DNA of 64,000 bases from Chloroflexota bacterium (lineage in GTDB: Bacteria; Chloroflexota; Limnocylindria; Limnocylindrales; CSP1-4), in contig JAFMJV010000005.1 in NCBI GenBank assembly GCA_017853275.1, positions 45,135 through 109,134 on the forward strand, written 5' to 3'. The stretch's first letter is position 1; every line of letters begins with the position of its first letter. Both the position numbers and the translations under genes were made by a program. Of the stretch, positions 26,257 through 35,190 are shown one piece after another. Under the pieces are notes generated by a model, which saw nothing but the letters and a program-made list of their open reading frames with translations, did no database searches and was not told where the DNA came from.

Positions 26257-27138
26257 ATGAGCGCGCCGCCTCCGATCCGCCGCGTCGAGGCGCTCATGGG
26301 GACCGTGGCATCCCTCGTGGTACGGGCGCCATCCGTCCCGGACGGGCTCCTGGACGAGGTCTTCGCGGAGCTCCACGCGGCGGACCGGCGCTTCTCGCCC
26401 TGGAAGCCGGAGAGCGAGGTCAGCCGGATCGCGCGTGGTGAGCTGACCCGGGATTCGGCCTCCGCGGACCTGCGCGAGGTCCTGCGGGTCTGCGAGGAGC
26501 TGCGGGTCGCGAGCGACGGCGTCTTCGATGCGGTGCGCTGGCGGACGGACGGGATGATCGATCCCACCGGCGTGGTGAAGGGCTGGGCCGCCGAGCGGGC
26601 CGCCCTCGTCCTGCGCGCGGAAGGGGTGACGGACTACTGCCTGAACGTGGGCGGTGACGTCATCGCCGCCGGCGAGCCGTTCCCCGGGCGCGGCTGGCTG
26701 GTGGGGATCCGGGATCCCCGCGACGCGCGCCGGGTCGCCTTCCTCCTCGAGATCCGGGATGCCTCCGTGGCGACCTCGGGGGTGTATGGCCGTGAGCGCC
26801 ACATCGTGGACGCCCGCACGGGGAAGACGGCCGATGCCGTCGCCTCCGTGACCGTGGTGGGGCCCCGGATGACGCTCGCGGACGGCTACGCCACGATCGC
26901 CGCCGCGCTCGGCGGGGAGGGGCTCGCCTGGGTGGGCGGCCGGCCGGGCTACCTCGCGGGCGCGATCGCGCCGGATGGACGGCTGCTCGCGCACCGGCCC
27001 TTCGCGGCGCTCCTGCGCCGGCCCGTGGCGCGTCCGCCGGGAGCGCCGGGTACGCCGGGCACGCCGGAGGGGGATGGCCCGGAGCCCGGCAGCGGGGCGG
27101 AGGCGTCCGGCAGCGGCCCGGACGAGGCTGCGCGATGA
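26257..27138 (+). CDS. apbE: FAD:protein FMN transferase (ApbE family)
   Basis: ApbE attaches FMN covalently to Thr/Ser of exported flavoproteins, using FAD and Mg2+. The 293-residue product contains MGTVASLVV, DPTGVVKGWAAE (substrate-loop region), NVGGDVIAAG, the SGVYGRERHIVDARTG segment and the metal-binding ADGYATIAAALG. No signal peptide is visible, so it may act in the cytoplasm or be missing its anchor. The last 50 residues are Pro/Gly/Ser-rich and not part of the fold. It overlaps the next reading frame as ATGA. No flavinylation-target domain (FMN-binding or NqrB/C) was seen in the neighbouring genes. Confidence 0.87.
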   Translation: MSAPPPIRRVEALMGTVASLVVRAPSVPDGLLDEVFAELHAADRRFSPWKPESEVSRIARGELTRDSASADLREVLRVCEELRVASDGVFDAVRWRTDGMIDPTGVVKGWAAERAALVLRAEGVTDYCLNVGGDVIAAGEPFPGRGWLVGIRDPRDARRVAFLLEIRDASVATSGVYGRERHIVDARTGKTADAVASVTVVGPRMTLADGYATIAAALGGEGLAWVGGRPGYLAGAIAPDGRLLAHRPFAALLRRPVARPPGAPGTPGTPEGDGPEPGSGAEASGSGPDEAAR

Positions 27139-27194
27139 TGAGGACCGAACCGACCGTGCCCTCCGCATCCCTGATCCACGGGGGAACCCCACCG

Positions 27195-27824
27195 ATGCCG
27201 ACGACCCGCCAGCCTCGCCCCCGCGCCGCTCTTCCCACGCTGTTCGCGATCCTCGCCGCGTTCCTCGTCGCTGCGTGCGGCGGTGGCGGTGGAGAGGCGC
27301 CCGGCGTGGCGACCCTGGAGACCGCAGCCCCGCCTGCGCCCTCCGCGTCGGTCGCGCCGGCGGGCGGAGAGGATGCGAGCAGGCAGGCCTTCCTCGACTA
27401 CGCGCGCTGCATGCGCGAGAACGGGATCGACTTCCCGGACCCGCGCTTCGACGCCGAGGGCCGCTTCATGGTCGCCGCGAATGCGGCGGCGCTCGTGGGC
27501 CTCGATCTCGGGAGCGACGAGTACCGGGCCGCGAACAGCGCCTGCCAGGGGACGCTCCAGGGCCTCGCGATCTCGTCCACCCCCGCAGAGCAGGCGGAGC
27601 TGCGCGATGCGCTCGTGGAGTTCGCGGGCTGCATGCGCGAGAACGGGATCGAGATGCCGGACCCGAAGATCGCGCCGGATGGGAACCCGATCATCTTCGG
27701 CCCGGACGGGATGGTGGAGGCGATCGACATCGACGGGACCGTCTTCCGGACGGCGATGGGTGCCTGCCGCGATGCGCTCCTCTCGATCCCCGTGCCGGGG
27801 ATGATGGGCGGCGGCGCCTCGTGA
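27195..27824 (+). CDS. Lipoprotein with two CMRENGI repeats
   Basis: This lipoprotein of about 209 residues has a lipobox ending at Cys28 (LVAAC) after an arginine-rich start and a hydrophobic core. The mature part holds two copies of a module of about 70 residues: each begins with ARCMRENGID or AGCMRENGIE followed by (F/M)PDP and a conserved later Cys (SACQG; GACRD), four Cys in total. Similar lipoproteins accompany MacAB-like efflux genes in actinobacteria. I prefer ATG 27195; ATG 27135, overlapping the apbE stop, would add 20 residues before the signal. The stop overlaps the adaptor GTG. The function is unknown. Confidence 0.75.
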   Translation: MPTTRQPRPRAALPTLFAILAAFLVAACGGGGGEAPGVATLETAAPPAPSASVAPAGGEDASRQAFLDYARCMRENGIDFPDPRFDAEGRFMVAANAAALVGLDLGSDEYRAANSACQGTLQGLAISSTPAEQAELRDALVEFAGCMRENGIEMPDPKIAPDGNPIIFGPDGMVEAIDIDGTVFRTAMGACRDALLSIPVPGMMGGGAS

Positions 27825-28882
27825 AGGTGACGACCCTCGTCGCCGGGGGTGCCCTGGTCGCCGTGGCGGCGGCGGGCGGATGGCTCGTCTCGCGGACCAC
27901 GATGGACGGCGGGATGGGCGCGAACGAGGGATCCGTCGCCGTCCCCCGGGCCACGGTGCCCATCGTGCGGGAGACGCTGCGCTCGATCGAGGAGCTGGAC
28001 GCCACGCTCGGCTACGACGGCGATGGGATCCTCACCGGCTGGCTGGACGGGACGGTGACCGCTCTCCCCGAGGCAGGCGACATCCTCGAGCAGGGTGACC
28101 TGGTCATCGAGGTGGACGGGAACCGGCGGACGATCCTCCTCCACGGCGAGCGGCCCGCCTGGCGCACGATGACCGAGGGGATCGAGGGGAGCGACGTCCG
28201 TCAGCTGGAGGAGGCGCTCGTGGCGCTCGGCTTCCTCGCGGCGGACCCCGCCCCGGATCGCCTCTACGACGCGCGGACCGCGGAGGCGGTGCGCAGCTGG
28301 CAGAAGGAGACCGGATCGGGCCAGGACGGGATCGTGGAGCTGGGCGAGGTCGCCTTCACGGACGGTCCGGTGCGGATCGCCGCCCTCGCCGTCCGGCTCG
28401 GCGAGGTGACCCGTGGCGGCGGCGATCCGATCGCCACCACGACGAGCGCGCGCCGCGTCGTCACCCTCCCGCTCGAGGCGGACCGCCAGGACATCGTGGC
28501 GGAGGGGGACGCGGTGGGGATCGAGCTCCCGGACGGGACGCTGACGGACGGGACGGTGGAAGAGGTCGGCCGCGTCGCGCGGACCACGGAGCGCGGAGAG
28601 ACCGTGGTGGACCTGACGATCGCCCTGGACGACCCCGGCGCCACCGGGTCCCTGGACGGCGCGCCGGTCACCGTGCGCATCACGCGCGAGACGCGCGAGG
28701 AGGTCCTCGCCGTCCCCGTGGACGCGCTTCTCGCGCTGGCCGAAGGAGGCTATGCCGTGGAGATCGCGGAGGCGGACGGGACGACCCGTCTCGTGGGCGT
28801 GGAGACGGGGCTCTTCGCGGACGGACGGGTCGAGGTGACCGGCGAGATCGGCGAGGGGATGGAGGTCGTCGTCCCGCGATGA
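27821..28882 (+). CDS. Periplasmic adaptor (MacA-like) with peptidoglycan-binding domain
   Basis: The 353-residue protein is an HlyD/MacA-type adaptor linking an ABC exporter to the envelope. It has an N-terminal signal anchor (about residues 4-24), a first beta-rich lipoyl-like segment, an inserted peptidoglycan-binding module (about residues 127-162, [17 protein letters not shown] to RSWQKETG) and a C-terminal barrel ending in EGMEVVVPR. The GTG start overlaps the lipoprotein stop by four bases, and the stop overlaps the ATPase start. The peptidoglycan-binding insertion suits a monoderm envelope. Confidence 0.85.
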   Translation: MKVTTLVAGGALVAVAAAGGWLVSRTTMDGGMGANEGSVAVPRATVPIVRETLRSIEELDATLGYDGDGILTGWLDGTVTALPEAGDILEQGDLVIEVDGNRRTILLHGERPAWRTMTEGIEGSDVRQLEEALVALGFLAADPAPDRLYDARTAEAVRSWQKETGSGQDGIVELGEVAFTDGPVRIAALAVRLGEVTRGGGDPIATTTSARRVVTLPLEADRQDIVAEGDAVGIELPDGTLTDGTVEEVGRVARTTERGETVVDLTIALDDPGATGSLDGAPVTVRITRETREEVLAVPVDALLALAEGGYAVEIAEADGTTRLVGVETGLFADGRVEVTGEIGEGMEVVVPR

Positions 28883-29637
28883 CGCTCGTCGCGGAGGCCC
28901 CGGGGGCGCCCGCACCGGACGATCCGCGCGAGCCCGTCCTGGAGCTCGCCGGCGTCCGCAAGGCGTACCCCGGACAGCCGCCGCTCGAGGTCCTCCATGG
29001 CGTGGACCTGACGATCCGGCGCGGGGAGCTCCTCGCGATCGTCGGGCCCTCCGGGTCGGGCAAGTCGACCCTCCTCCACATCATCGGATCGCTCGACCGG
29101 CCGACCGAGGGGGTCGTGCGCATCGCCGGCCACGATGTCGGCCGGCTCTCGGACGCGGCGCTCTCGGGTCTCCGGGCACGGGCGATCGGCTTCGTCTTCC
29201 AGCAGTTCTTCCTCCTCGATGGCCAGACCGCGACGCAGAACGTGGCGAACGGCCTCCTCTACGCGGGGATCGAGCCGGGCGAGCGGCAGCGGCGCGCGCG
29301 CGAGGTCCTGGAGCGCGTCGGGCTCGGGCACCGGCTGGGGCATCACCCGCGCCAGCTCTCCGGCGGGGAGCGACAGCGGGTCGCGATCGCGCGGGCGATC
29401 GTGGCGCGCCCCGCGATCGTCCTCGCGGACGAGCCGACCGGGAACCTGGACAGCGGCGTGGGCCGGGAGATCGTGGAGCTCCTGGAGGACCTGAACCGGA
29501 CGGAGGGGACGACGATCGCGGTCATCACCCACGATCGCGAGCTCGCCGCGCGGCTCCCCCGCCGGGTGGAGATCCTGGACGGCCGGATCGTCCGGGATAC
29601 CGCCCTTCCGGACCCGGTCACGGAGGCGGGGCGATGA
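28879..29637 (+). CDS. ABC exporter ATPase, MacB/LolD-like
   Basis: The 252-residue ATPase has Walker [11 protein letters not shown] (about residues 55-64), signature LSGGERQR, Walker [14 protein letters not shown] and the H-loop VITHDRE, all typical of the LolD/MacB class of mechanotransmission exporters. It is coupled by four-base overlaps to the adaptor and to the permease. The likely role is export of a peptide, antibiotic or lipid from the cytoplasmic membrane. Confidence 0.9.
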   Translation: MTLVAEAPGAPAPDDPREPVLELAGVRKAYPGQPPLEVLHGVDLTIRRGELLAIVGPSGSGKSTLLHIIGSLDRPTEGVVRIAGHDVGRLSDAALSGLRARAIGFVFQQFFLLDGQTATQNVANGLLYAGIEPGERQRRAREVLERVGLGHRLGHHPRQLSGGERQRVAIARAIVARPAIVLADEPTGNLDSGVGREIVELLEDLNRTEGTTIAVITHDRELAARLPRRVEILDGRIVRDTALPDPVTEAGR

Positions 29638-30848
29638 CCTCCGGCGCCCGGGCGGCCGCGCCGCGGATCCCCCCGAGCCGGCTCCACCTCCGGGACCTCC
29701 TCTCGATCGGCCTCGTGGGGATCGCCGCGCGCAAGGTCCGCTCCACGCTCACCGCGGCGGGGATCGCGATCGGGATCGCCGCGATGGTCGCGGTCCTCTC
29801 GATCTCCGAATCGAGCCGCGCCGACCTCCTCGCCGCGCTCGACCGGCTGGGCACGAACCTCCTCACCGTGAGCCCCGGCTTCAGCTTCACCGGGGACGCC
29901 GTCCTCCTCCCCGCGACCGCCGCACCGATGATCGCGCGGATCGGGCCGGTGGAGGCGGTCTCCTCGCTCGGTACCGTGGAGACCTCGGTCCGGCGGACGG
30001 ACCGGATCCCGGAGGAGGAGACGCGCGGGATCGTCGTCCAGGCGACCGACCTCGACCTCCTGGACACGCTCCGTGGCCGGGTCGCGGTGGGACGCTTCCT
30101 GGACGCCGCCACGGAGCGCTACCCCGCGGTCGTCCTCGGCTGGACCGCGGCCGAGCGGCTCGGGATCGGCGGCCCCGGGGTCCGGGTCCGGATGGGGGAC
30201 GAGTGGTTCAGCGTCCTCGGGATCCTCGCGCCGATCGAGCTCGCGGGCGACCTGGACAGCGTCGCCTTCATCGGCCGGCCGGTGGCGGAGGAACGCTTCG
30301 ACCACGACGGCACCTCCACCACGATCTACCTGCGCACCGCCCAGGATTCGGTGAACGCGGTCCGGGACGTCCTCGCGGCGACGGCGAACCCGGAGAGCCC
30401 GAACGAGGTCGGGATCGCGCGGCCCTCGGATGCCCTGGAGGCACGGGCGGTGGCGGCCACGGCCTTCACGGCGCTCTTCGTCGGGCTCGGCGCGGTCGCC
30501 CTCGTCGTGGGCGGGGTGGGGGTCGCGAACGTCATGCTCATGTCCGTCCTCGAGCGCCGCTCGGAGATCGGCCTCCGTCGGGCGCTCGGTGCGACCCGCC
30601 GCCAGATCGCCCTCCAGTTCGTCGCGGAGGCGCTCACCCTCGCCTTCCTCGGTGGTCTCCTCGGGGTGGCGATCGGCGCGGGGATCGGGATCGCCTACGC
30701 GATCTCCCAGGGCTGGTCGCCGGTGGTCCCCCCGATCGCGCTCGGCGGCGGACTGCTCGCCGCGGTCGTCATCGGTGCCGTCGCGGGGCTCTACCCATCG
30801 CTCCGGGCGGCACGCGTGAGCCCCACGGACGCGCTCCGTGGCGGCTGA
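29634..30848 (+). CDS. ABC exporter permease, MacB/FtsX-like
   Basis: The 404-residue permease has the four-helix MacB topology: helix 1 at about residues 38-58 ([20 protein letters not shown]), a large extracytoplasmic domain of about 220 residues and three C-terminal helices in the FtsX domain (from about 275). The cytoplasmic coupling segment [18 protein letters not shown] is conserved. It completes the ABC exporter with the two genes upstream. Confidence 0.9.
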   Translation: MTSGARAAAPRIPPSRLHLRDLLSIGLVGIAARKVRSTLTAAGIAIGIAAMVAVLSISESSRADLLAALDRLGTNLLTVSPGFSFTGDAVLLPATAAPMIARIGPVEAVSSLGTVETSVRRTDRIPEEETRGIVVQATDLDLLDTLRGRVAVGRFLDAATERYPAVVLGWTAAERLGIGGPGVRVRMGDEWFSVLGILAPIELAGDLDSVAFIGRPVAEERFDHDGTSTTIYLRTAQDSVNAVRDVLAATANPESPNEVGIARPSDALEARAVAATAFTALFVGLGAVALVVGGVGVANVMLMSVLERRSEIGLRRALGATRRQIALQFVAEALTLAFLGGLLGVAIGAGIGIAYAISQGWSPVVPPIALGGGLLAAVVIGAVAGLYPSLRAARVSPTDALRGG

Positions 30849-31674
30849 CCGGGGACCCTCCCTCACCGTGCAGCGGACGCCTGCGGCCCATCCTCCGCGT
30901 GCCCGGGTCCGCGCCTTCCTCCTCCGCTACGGGACCCTCTACGAGATCGCGCTCACCGGCCTCGCCGCCATCTGGGTCGCCCTCGGGATCGCGATGCGCC
31001 ACGCGAGCGAGCCGGAGATGCGGACCCTCCTCTCGCTCTCCGGCCTGATCGGGGTCGTCTTCCTCGCCGACTCGCTTGCCCGTGCCCGTGCCTCCGGGTC
31101 GCCGCGGACCTGGATCCGCCGCCACTGGCCGATCCCCGTCCTCGCCGTCATCGGGGTCCTCCCGGTGGAGCCGGCGGTCCAGCTCGCGCGCTTCACCCTC
31201 GCCTTCGCCGGGCTGCGGCGCATCCTGGAGCGGGCGGGCGGGATCTTCGCCCACTTCCGGATGCTGGACGAGCTGGTCGCGCTCGCGCTCGTCGTCATCG
31301 CGGGAGGCGGCGTCCTCGTCTACGAGCTGGAGGCAGGGGTGAACCCGCGGCTCGCCACGCTCGGCGACGGCCTCTGGTGGGCGCTCGTCACCGTCTCCAC
31401 CGTGGGCTACGGCGATATCGCCCCGGTGACGCCGGCCGGCCGGCTCGTGGCGAGCGTCCTCATCGTCGTGGGCGTCGCGATCTTCGCCGTGGGGGTCGCG
31501 ATCGTGGGGCGCTACATCGCCGATCCGGGGCGCGCGGACGGGGGCGCGACCGAGCGGCTCGGCGCGATCGCGGAGCTCGAGCGCGCGCACGCCGCCGGCG
31601 AGATCGACACGGAGAGCTTCGCCCGGCGGGTCCGAGCCCTGGCCAGCGCCAGGCCCACGGACGAAGGCGACTGA
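30838..31674 (+). CDS. Six-helix voltage-gated-type potassium channel with SHOCT-like tail
   Basis: The product of 278 residues has about six transmembrane segments: S1 (about 33-50), S2 and S3, an arginine-bearing S4-like helix ([17 protein letters not shown]), S5 (about 143-165) and S6. The pore loop carries the K+ filter TVGYGD at residues 188-193. The C-terminal 35 residues ([20 protein letters not shown]) resemble a SHOCT-type short oligomerisation helix. The GTG at 30838 overlaps the permease stop by eleven bases; GTG at 30868 is the alternative start. Whether it is voltage-gated cannot be told, since S4 has few regularly spaced arginines. Confidence 0.83.
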   Translation: MAADRGPSLTVQRTPAAHPPRARVRAFLLRYGTLYEIALTGLAAIWVALGIAMRHASEPEMRTLLSLSGLIGVVFLADSLARARASGSPRTWIRRHWPIPVLAVIGVLPVEPAVQLARFTLAFAGLRRILERAGGIFAHFRMLDELVALALVVIAGGGVLVYELEAGVNPRLATLGDGLWWALVTVSTVGYGDIAPVTPAGRLVASVLIVVGVAIFAVGVAIVGRYIADPGRADGGATERLGAIAELERAHAAGEIDTESFARRVRALASARPTDEGD

Positions 31675-31676
31675 GG

Positions 31677-32516
31677 ATGGAGGCCGCGACGACCCGGACG
31701 ATCCCGCTCCCCGGCGACGCGGAGCTCCTCGTCCGCGACTGGGAGCCCGCCGAGACCCCCTGGATCCACGTCCTTCTCGTCCACGGGGTGGCGGAGCACG
31801 CGGGACGGTATGAGCGGACCGGGCGGCTCCTCGCCGCTGCCGGCGCGGCGGTCACGGGCTACGACCACCGCGGCCACGGCGGATCCTCCGGGGGGCGCGG
31901 GGACGTGGATCGCTGGGAGGACCTGCTGGACGATCTCGCGCGGATGCTCGACCTGGTCCGCGCCCAGGCGGGGGCCACCCCGGTCGCGATCCTCGCGCAC
32001 TCGATGGGCGGCCTCGTCGCGCTCGACGCGCTTCTTGCCGGGCAGGCGGTCCCGGACCTCCTCGTCCTCTCCGCGCCGGGTCTCGCGGACGGGCTGCCGC
32101 GCTGGCAGCACGCGGTCGCGCCACTCCTCGCCCGGATCGTCCCCGGCGTCCGGCTCCCGAACGCCTGGGATGGGAGCGCCCTCTCCCGCGACCCGGAGGT
32201 GGCGCGCGACGCAGCTGCGGACCCGCTGAACCTGCGCAGCGCGAGCATCCGCCTCGGCGCGGGGGCCTTTCGCGCCCAGGACCGGGTGAACGCGGCGATC
32301 GGCGGGCTCGGCCGGGCCCCGGTCCCGACCCTCGTCCACCACGGGGAGGCGGACCCGCTCGTGCCGCCGGCCGCGAGCGTTCCGCTCGGCGCCGTGGCAG
32401 GGGTGACGCGGCGGAGCTGGCCGGGGCTCCGCCACGAGGTCCTCAACGAGCCGGAAGGCCCGGAGGTGGTGGCGGCCACCCTCGACTGGCTGCGCGCGTC
32501 CGCCGCCGCGGGCTGA
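31677..32516 (+). CDS. Alpha/beta hydrolase, monoacylglycerol-lipase-like
   Basis: The 279-residue serine hydrolase has the fold and motifs of the bacterial lysophospholipase/monoglyceride lipase group. The oxyanion segment is LLVHGVAEHAGRY, followed by YDHRGHGGS, the nucleophile elbow AHSMGG with Ser109, Asp226 in HHGEADPLVPP and His253 in LRHEVLNE. There is no signal peptide, so it is cytoplasmic. The ATG lies two bases after the channel stop, with GAGG overlapping. It probably hydrolyses acylglycerols or similar esters. Confidence 0.85.
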   Translation: MEAATTRTIPLPGDAELLVRDWEPAETPWIHVLLVHGVAEHAGRYERTGRLLAAAGAAVTGYDHRGHGGSSGGRGDVDRWEDLLDDLARMLDLVRAQAGATPVAILAHSMGGLVALDALLAGQAVPDLLVLSAPGLADGLPRWQHAVAPLLARIVPGVRLPNAWDGSALSRDPEVARDAAADPLNLRSASIRLGAGAFRAQDRVNAAIGGLGRAPVPTLVHHGEADPLVPPAASVPLGAVAGVTRRSWPGLRHEVLNEPEGPEVVAATLDWLRASAAAG

Positions 32517-32547
32517 GCGCCGGGGGCAGCACCAGCCGGACGCGCGC

Positions 32548-32553
32548 TATCAT
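32548..32553 (+). promoter_or_regulatory. Candidate -10 box for tRNA-Gly
   Basis: TATCAT lies nine bases before the first base of the tRNA. No TTGACA-like -35 box is evident at the usual distance. Confidence 0.45.
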
Positions 32554-32562
32554 CGGGAGGAC

Positions 32563-32638
32563 GCGGGAGTAGCTCAGTCGGTAGAGCGTCAGCCTTCCAA
32601 GCTGAATGTCGCGAGTTCGAACCTCGTCTCCCGCTCCA
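32563..32638 (+). tRNA. tRNA-Gly (anticodon TCC)
   Basis: The full cloverleaf is readable: acceptor GCGGGAG paired with CTCCCGC, D-arm with AGCTCAGTCGGTAGAG, anticodon stem TCAGC/GCTGA, loop CTTCCAA with anticodon TCC at 32596-32598, T-arm GCGAG/CTCGT (one G-T pair) with TTCGAAC, discriminator T and an encoded CCA end. It is free of an intron. Confidence 0.97.
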
Positions 32639-32647
32639 CCTCTCCCC

Positions 32648-33403
32648 TCAGGGAAGCGGCGTGAACGCGAAGCCGGAGATAACGACCTCCGCCGCGCGCC
32701 GATCGAGCGGAGCCTGACCCCCCATCAGCCACAGGTTCATGTGGACGCGCTCGCCGCCGGGCGTGGGGACGTCCGGGCCCGCGTGGCTCCAGCTCGTCGT
32801 CCAGCTTCCGTCCTCGGAGCGGCTCGCGAACTCGACCCGGCCGGGGCTCCAGGTGAAGCGCTGGGTGCTCCGGACGATCGCCGGCTGGGTGAAGCGGACG
32901 AGATGGTCCGCGCGGTCCCAGGGCTGGACGACGTACTGCGCGTTCGTGGGGTCCGCTGCGTTCCCCCAGCGGGCCATCTCGATGTCGATCTCCCGGGTAT
33001 CGCTCTCGTAGGTGAAGAGCCCGAGGACGACGTTCGGATCGAGCGCGTCCACGCGTGAGGCGATCGTCCATTCGTAAGTGCCGTAGCCCAGGCTCGCGGG
33101 AAGGAGGACCTCCGCGCACTGCCAGCGACCCTTCGCGTCCTTCGCGATCCGAAGGTGGAGCGACCCATCACCGTCGACCCACGCATTCGCCGCGGAGAAG
33201 CGGTTGGGGCCGGGGCCGGCGAGCGTCGCGGTGGATCGGATCGCCCACGTGCGCCCCGCGAAGTGGAGCTCCGTGGGCGGTGGCGGCGTGGGCGTGGGCC
33301 GCGGTCGCGCGGCCGTGACCGGCGCTGGTCCTGTGGCCGGGAGCGCGAGGAGGAGCGAGGCGCCGAGGACGGCGAGGGCGGTGAGATGGCGGACGGGCTG
33401 CAT
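32648..33403 (-). CDS. Secreted GH16-like jelly-roll protein
   Basis: The 251-residue exported protein has a signal peptide (LTALAVLGASLLLALPAT), a short Pro/Thr linker and a domain resembling glycoside-hydrolase family 16/concanavalin-like jelly rolls. Relevant segments are GYGTYEWTIASRVD (inner strand), the DTREIDIEMARWGN segment in the place of the GH16 catalytic ExDxxE and a later W-rich strand. In GH16 the two glutamates flank an Asp; here EIDIE keeps that spacing, so catalysis is possible. I prefer ATG 33401-33403; ATG 33437-33439 would add 12 residues. The substrate is unknown. Confidence 0.65.
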   Translation of the reverse strand: MQPVRHLTALAVLGASLLLALPATGPAPVTAARPRPTPTPPPPTELHFAGRTWAIRSTATLAGPGPNRFSAANAWVDGDGSLHLRIAKDAKGRWQCAEVLLPASLGYGTYEWTIASRVDALDPNVVLGLFTYESDTREIDIEMARWGNAADPTNAQYVVQPWDRADHLVRFTQPAIVRSTQRFTWSPGRVEFASRSEDGSWTTSWSHAGPDVPTPGGERVHMNLWLMGGQAPLDRRAAEVVISGFAFTPLP

Positions 33404-33461
33404 GACGGGAGGGTCGGCCCTTCCGTCCTCCCGGGCCATCCCCCGTTCGGGTCACCGCGGA

Positions 33462-33481
33462 CCGGGACCCGGAGGTCCCGG
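33462..33481 (-). terminator. Hairpin terminator after the beta-propeller gene
   Basis: A perfect 8-bp stem (CCGGGACC with GGTCCCGG) with a four-base loop lies 14 bases downstream of the beta-propeller stop. Confidence 0.5.
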
Positions 33482-33495
33482 GCCTGCGGCCCCCG

Positions 33496-34929
33496 TCAGC
33501 CGGCGGGCGGCACCACGAGGCGCCAGACGGCCCCGTCTCCCACGAGGTAGAGCGCGCCCTCCTCGCCCGACCACGCGATCCCTCCGATGCCGGAGAGGCC
33601 GGTCTCGATCGTCCGCCGCTCCGAACCATCCTCCCAGGCGACGAGGTGGAGCGTCCCGCTCGCCCCGTCCGCGACCCAGAGGCCGGCATCGGACGCGGCG
33701 AGGCCGGTGGGCACGGCGACCCGGCCCGCGGGGACAAGGTCGACGAGCGGGCTGCCGTAGACGTAGGCGTACTCGCTCAGCGTCTCCTGGGGCATGATCC
33801 AGCGGGTCCCGGCCTCCGCGATCAGGGCAGTGGATCCGGCGCTCTCCACCCACGCCTGGATGACCGGCGGGCTGTCGCCATCGCCCGGCGAGTCCACCAC
33901 GTAGGTCCAGTCGATCGCCCCGGTCCCGTGACGGCCGTGGCTGACCGGTCCCGGGTGCCACGGCCCCACGAGGACGCTCGTCCGGCCGGAGTCGAGATCG
34001 ACGCGCCGGACGACCCCGGCACCGGTGTCGGAGTAGTAGGCGTAGTCGGCCCGCACGACGATCCCGGACGGGAAGCCCTCGGCGCGGGTGAACGTGGCGT
34101 CGATGTAGCGGTGGACGTAGCCGTCCCCGTGGAAGCCGTTCCCCTCGCCGTGGTCGCGGTTGAAGTCCACGAGCGCGAGGTGGCCGTCCCCGAGGCAGCG
34201 GTTCTCGTCATCCCGGGAGCCGCAGCCGTCCAGGACGAGGAAGACGTTCTCCGTGATGTTCGCGATCGCGGTGGAGAACGGGGTCGCGTGGATCATGTCC
34301 AGGTGGCTGCCCTCGCGCGGCCACATGCACAGCCCGGTCTCCACCGACCAGTACTCGACCGGGCAGTCGTCCCGGGGCCAGCTGTCCGGCGCGTCGTGGC
34401 CATAGCCGGGCTGCGGCCAGTCGTCCAGGTAGGCCTTCGTCTGTCCCGCGAGCGCGTAGGTCTCGGCGTCGAAGAGCGTGGGCCCCATGAAGTTGTTGTT
34501 CCGGAAGTAGACGTTCCGCTCCGGATTGATCCGGAAGTCGATCCACCGGACCTCGTTCCCGGAGTCGTTCGCGACGGCGAAGCGAGCGCCGTCCGGCGAG
34601 AAGTCGATCCCCATGGGTAGCGCGACGAAGTGCTCGGCGTAGGCGTCCGTGCGCGTCACGGCGGTGATCCGCTCTCCGGCGATGCGGATCCGGGTCAGTG
34701 AATCGCTCCCCCGGTTCGTCACCCAGATCTCTCCGGGAACCCGCGGTCGGAGGGTGATCCCCGCAGGCTCGTCGAGCAGGTCACCGTCCAGGACGAGCTG
34801 GAGCCCCGCAGCGTCCGGGGCCGGAAGCGTCCGCTCCTCCGATCCATCCCGGCCAAGGACGGGCGTCGCACCGGAGACGGTGATGACCGCCACCGCGAGC
34901 AATGCCCCGATCCCGAAGCTCCGGTCCAT
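33496..34929 (-). CDS. Secreted beta-propeller protein of unknown function
   Basis: The 477-residue exported protein begins with a signal peptide (GIGALLAVAVITVSGAT) and shows repeated propeller-blade strands such as GEIWVTNRGSDSLTRI, PMGIDFSPDGARFAVAND, GLWVADGASGTLHLV and GGIAWSGEEGALYLV. The middle (about residues 130-290) is an insert rich in aromatic and acidic residues with several Cys, and it contains DFNRDHGEGNGFHGDGY, which could bind a metal. I do not recognise the family. The ATG at 34927-34929 directly follows AGGGGG; a GTG four codons upstream is possible. A TACGGT box lies about 60 bases upstream. Confidence 0.65.
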   Translation of the reverse strand: MDRSFGIGALLAVAVITVSGATPVLGRDGSEERTLPAPDAAGLQLVLDGDLLDEPAGITLRPRVPGEIWVTNRGSDSLTRIRIAGERITAVTRTDAYAEHFVALPMGIDFSPDGARFAVANDSGNEVRWIDFRINPERNVYFRNNNFMGPTLFDAETYALAGQTKAYLDDWPQPGYGHDAPDSWPRDDCPVEYWSVETGLCMWPREGSHLDMIHATPFSTAIANITENVFLVLDGCGSRDDENRCLGDGHLALVDFNRDHGEGNGFHGDGYVHRYIDATFTRAEGFPSGIVVRADYAYYSDTGAGVVRRVDLDSGRTSVLVGPWHPGPVSHGRHGTGAIDWTYVVDSPGDGDSPPVIQAWVESAGSTALIAEAGTRWIMPQETLSEYAYVYGSPLVDLVPAGRVAVPTGLAASDAGLWVADGASGTLHLVAWEDGSERRTIETGLSGIGGIAWSGEEGALYLVGDGAVWRLVVPPAG

Positions 34930-34987
34930 CCCCCTGCCCACCCTTCCATCCCTGGCGCGGGCAGCGATCGGCCCGGACCACGACCGG

Positions 34988-34993
34988 ACCGTA
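34988..34993 (-). promoter_or_regulatory. Possible -10 box for the beta-propeller gene
   Basis: On the minus strand this reads TACGGT, 58 bases before the ATG, giving a leader of about 50 bases. It is in the 261-base divergent gap with the gene at 35191; nothing else is evident in that gap. Confidence 0.3.
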
Positions 34994-35190
34994 GCAGACG
35001 ATGCGGCGGCCGGTGGCCCCGGCGGAGCCGGGACCTTCCCGGGCCGCGCGGCCCCCGCGAACGGGCGGGGCGGCCCCCCGGGTCCGGACAAAGGTCCCTG
35101 CCGTCGGCACCGGGGCGTCCCGGACTATCGCGGCAACACCGCACCGGACGAACCGGATGCGGGGAGCCAGGGAATGCGAGGGAGCGAGAG

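Noticed and set aside
27821..28882. Flavinylation site (PGAT) in the adaptor as ApbE target
   Set aside because: The segment DDPGATGS lacks the following Thr/Ser context and the FMN-binding fold.
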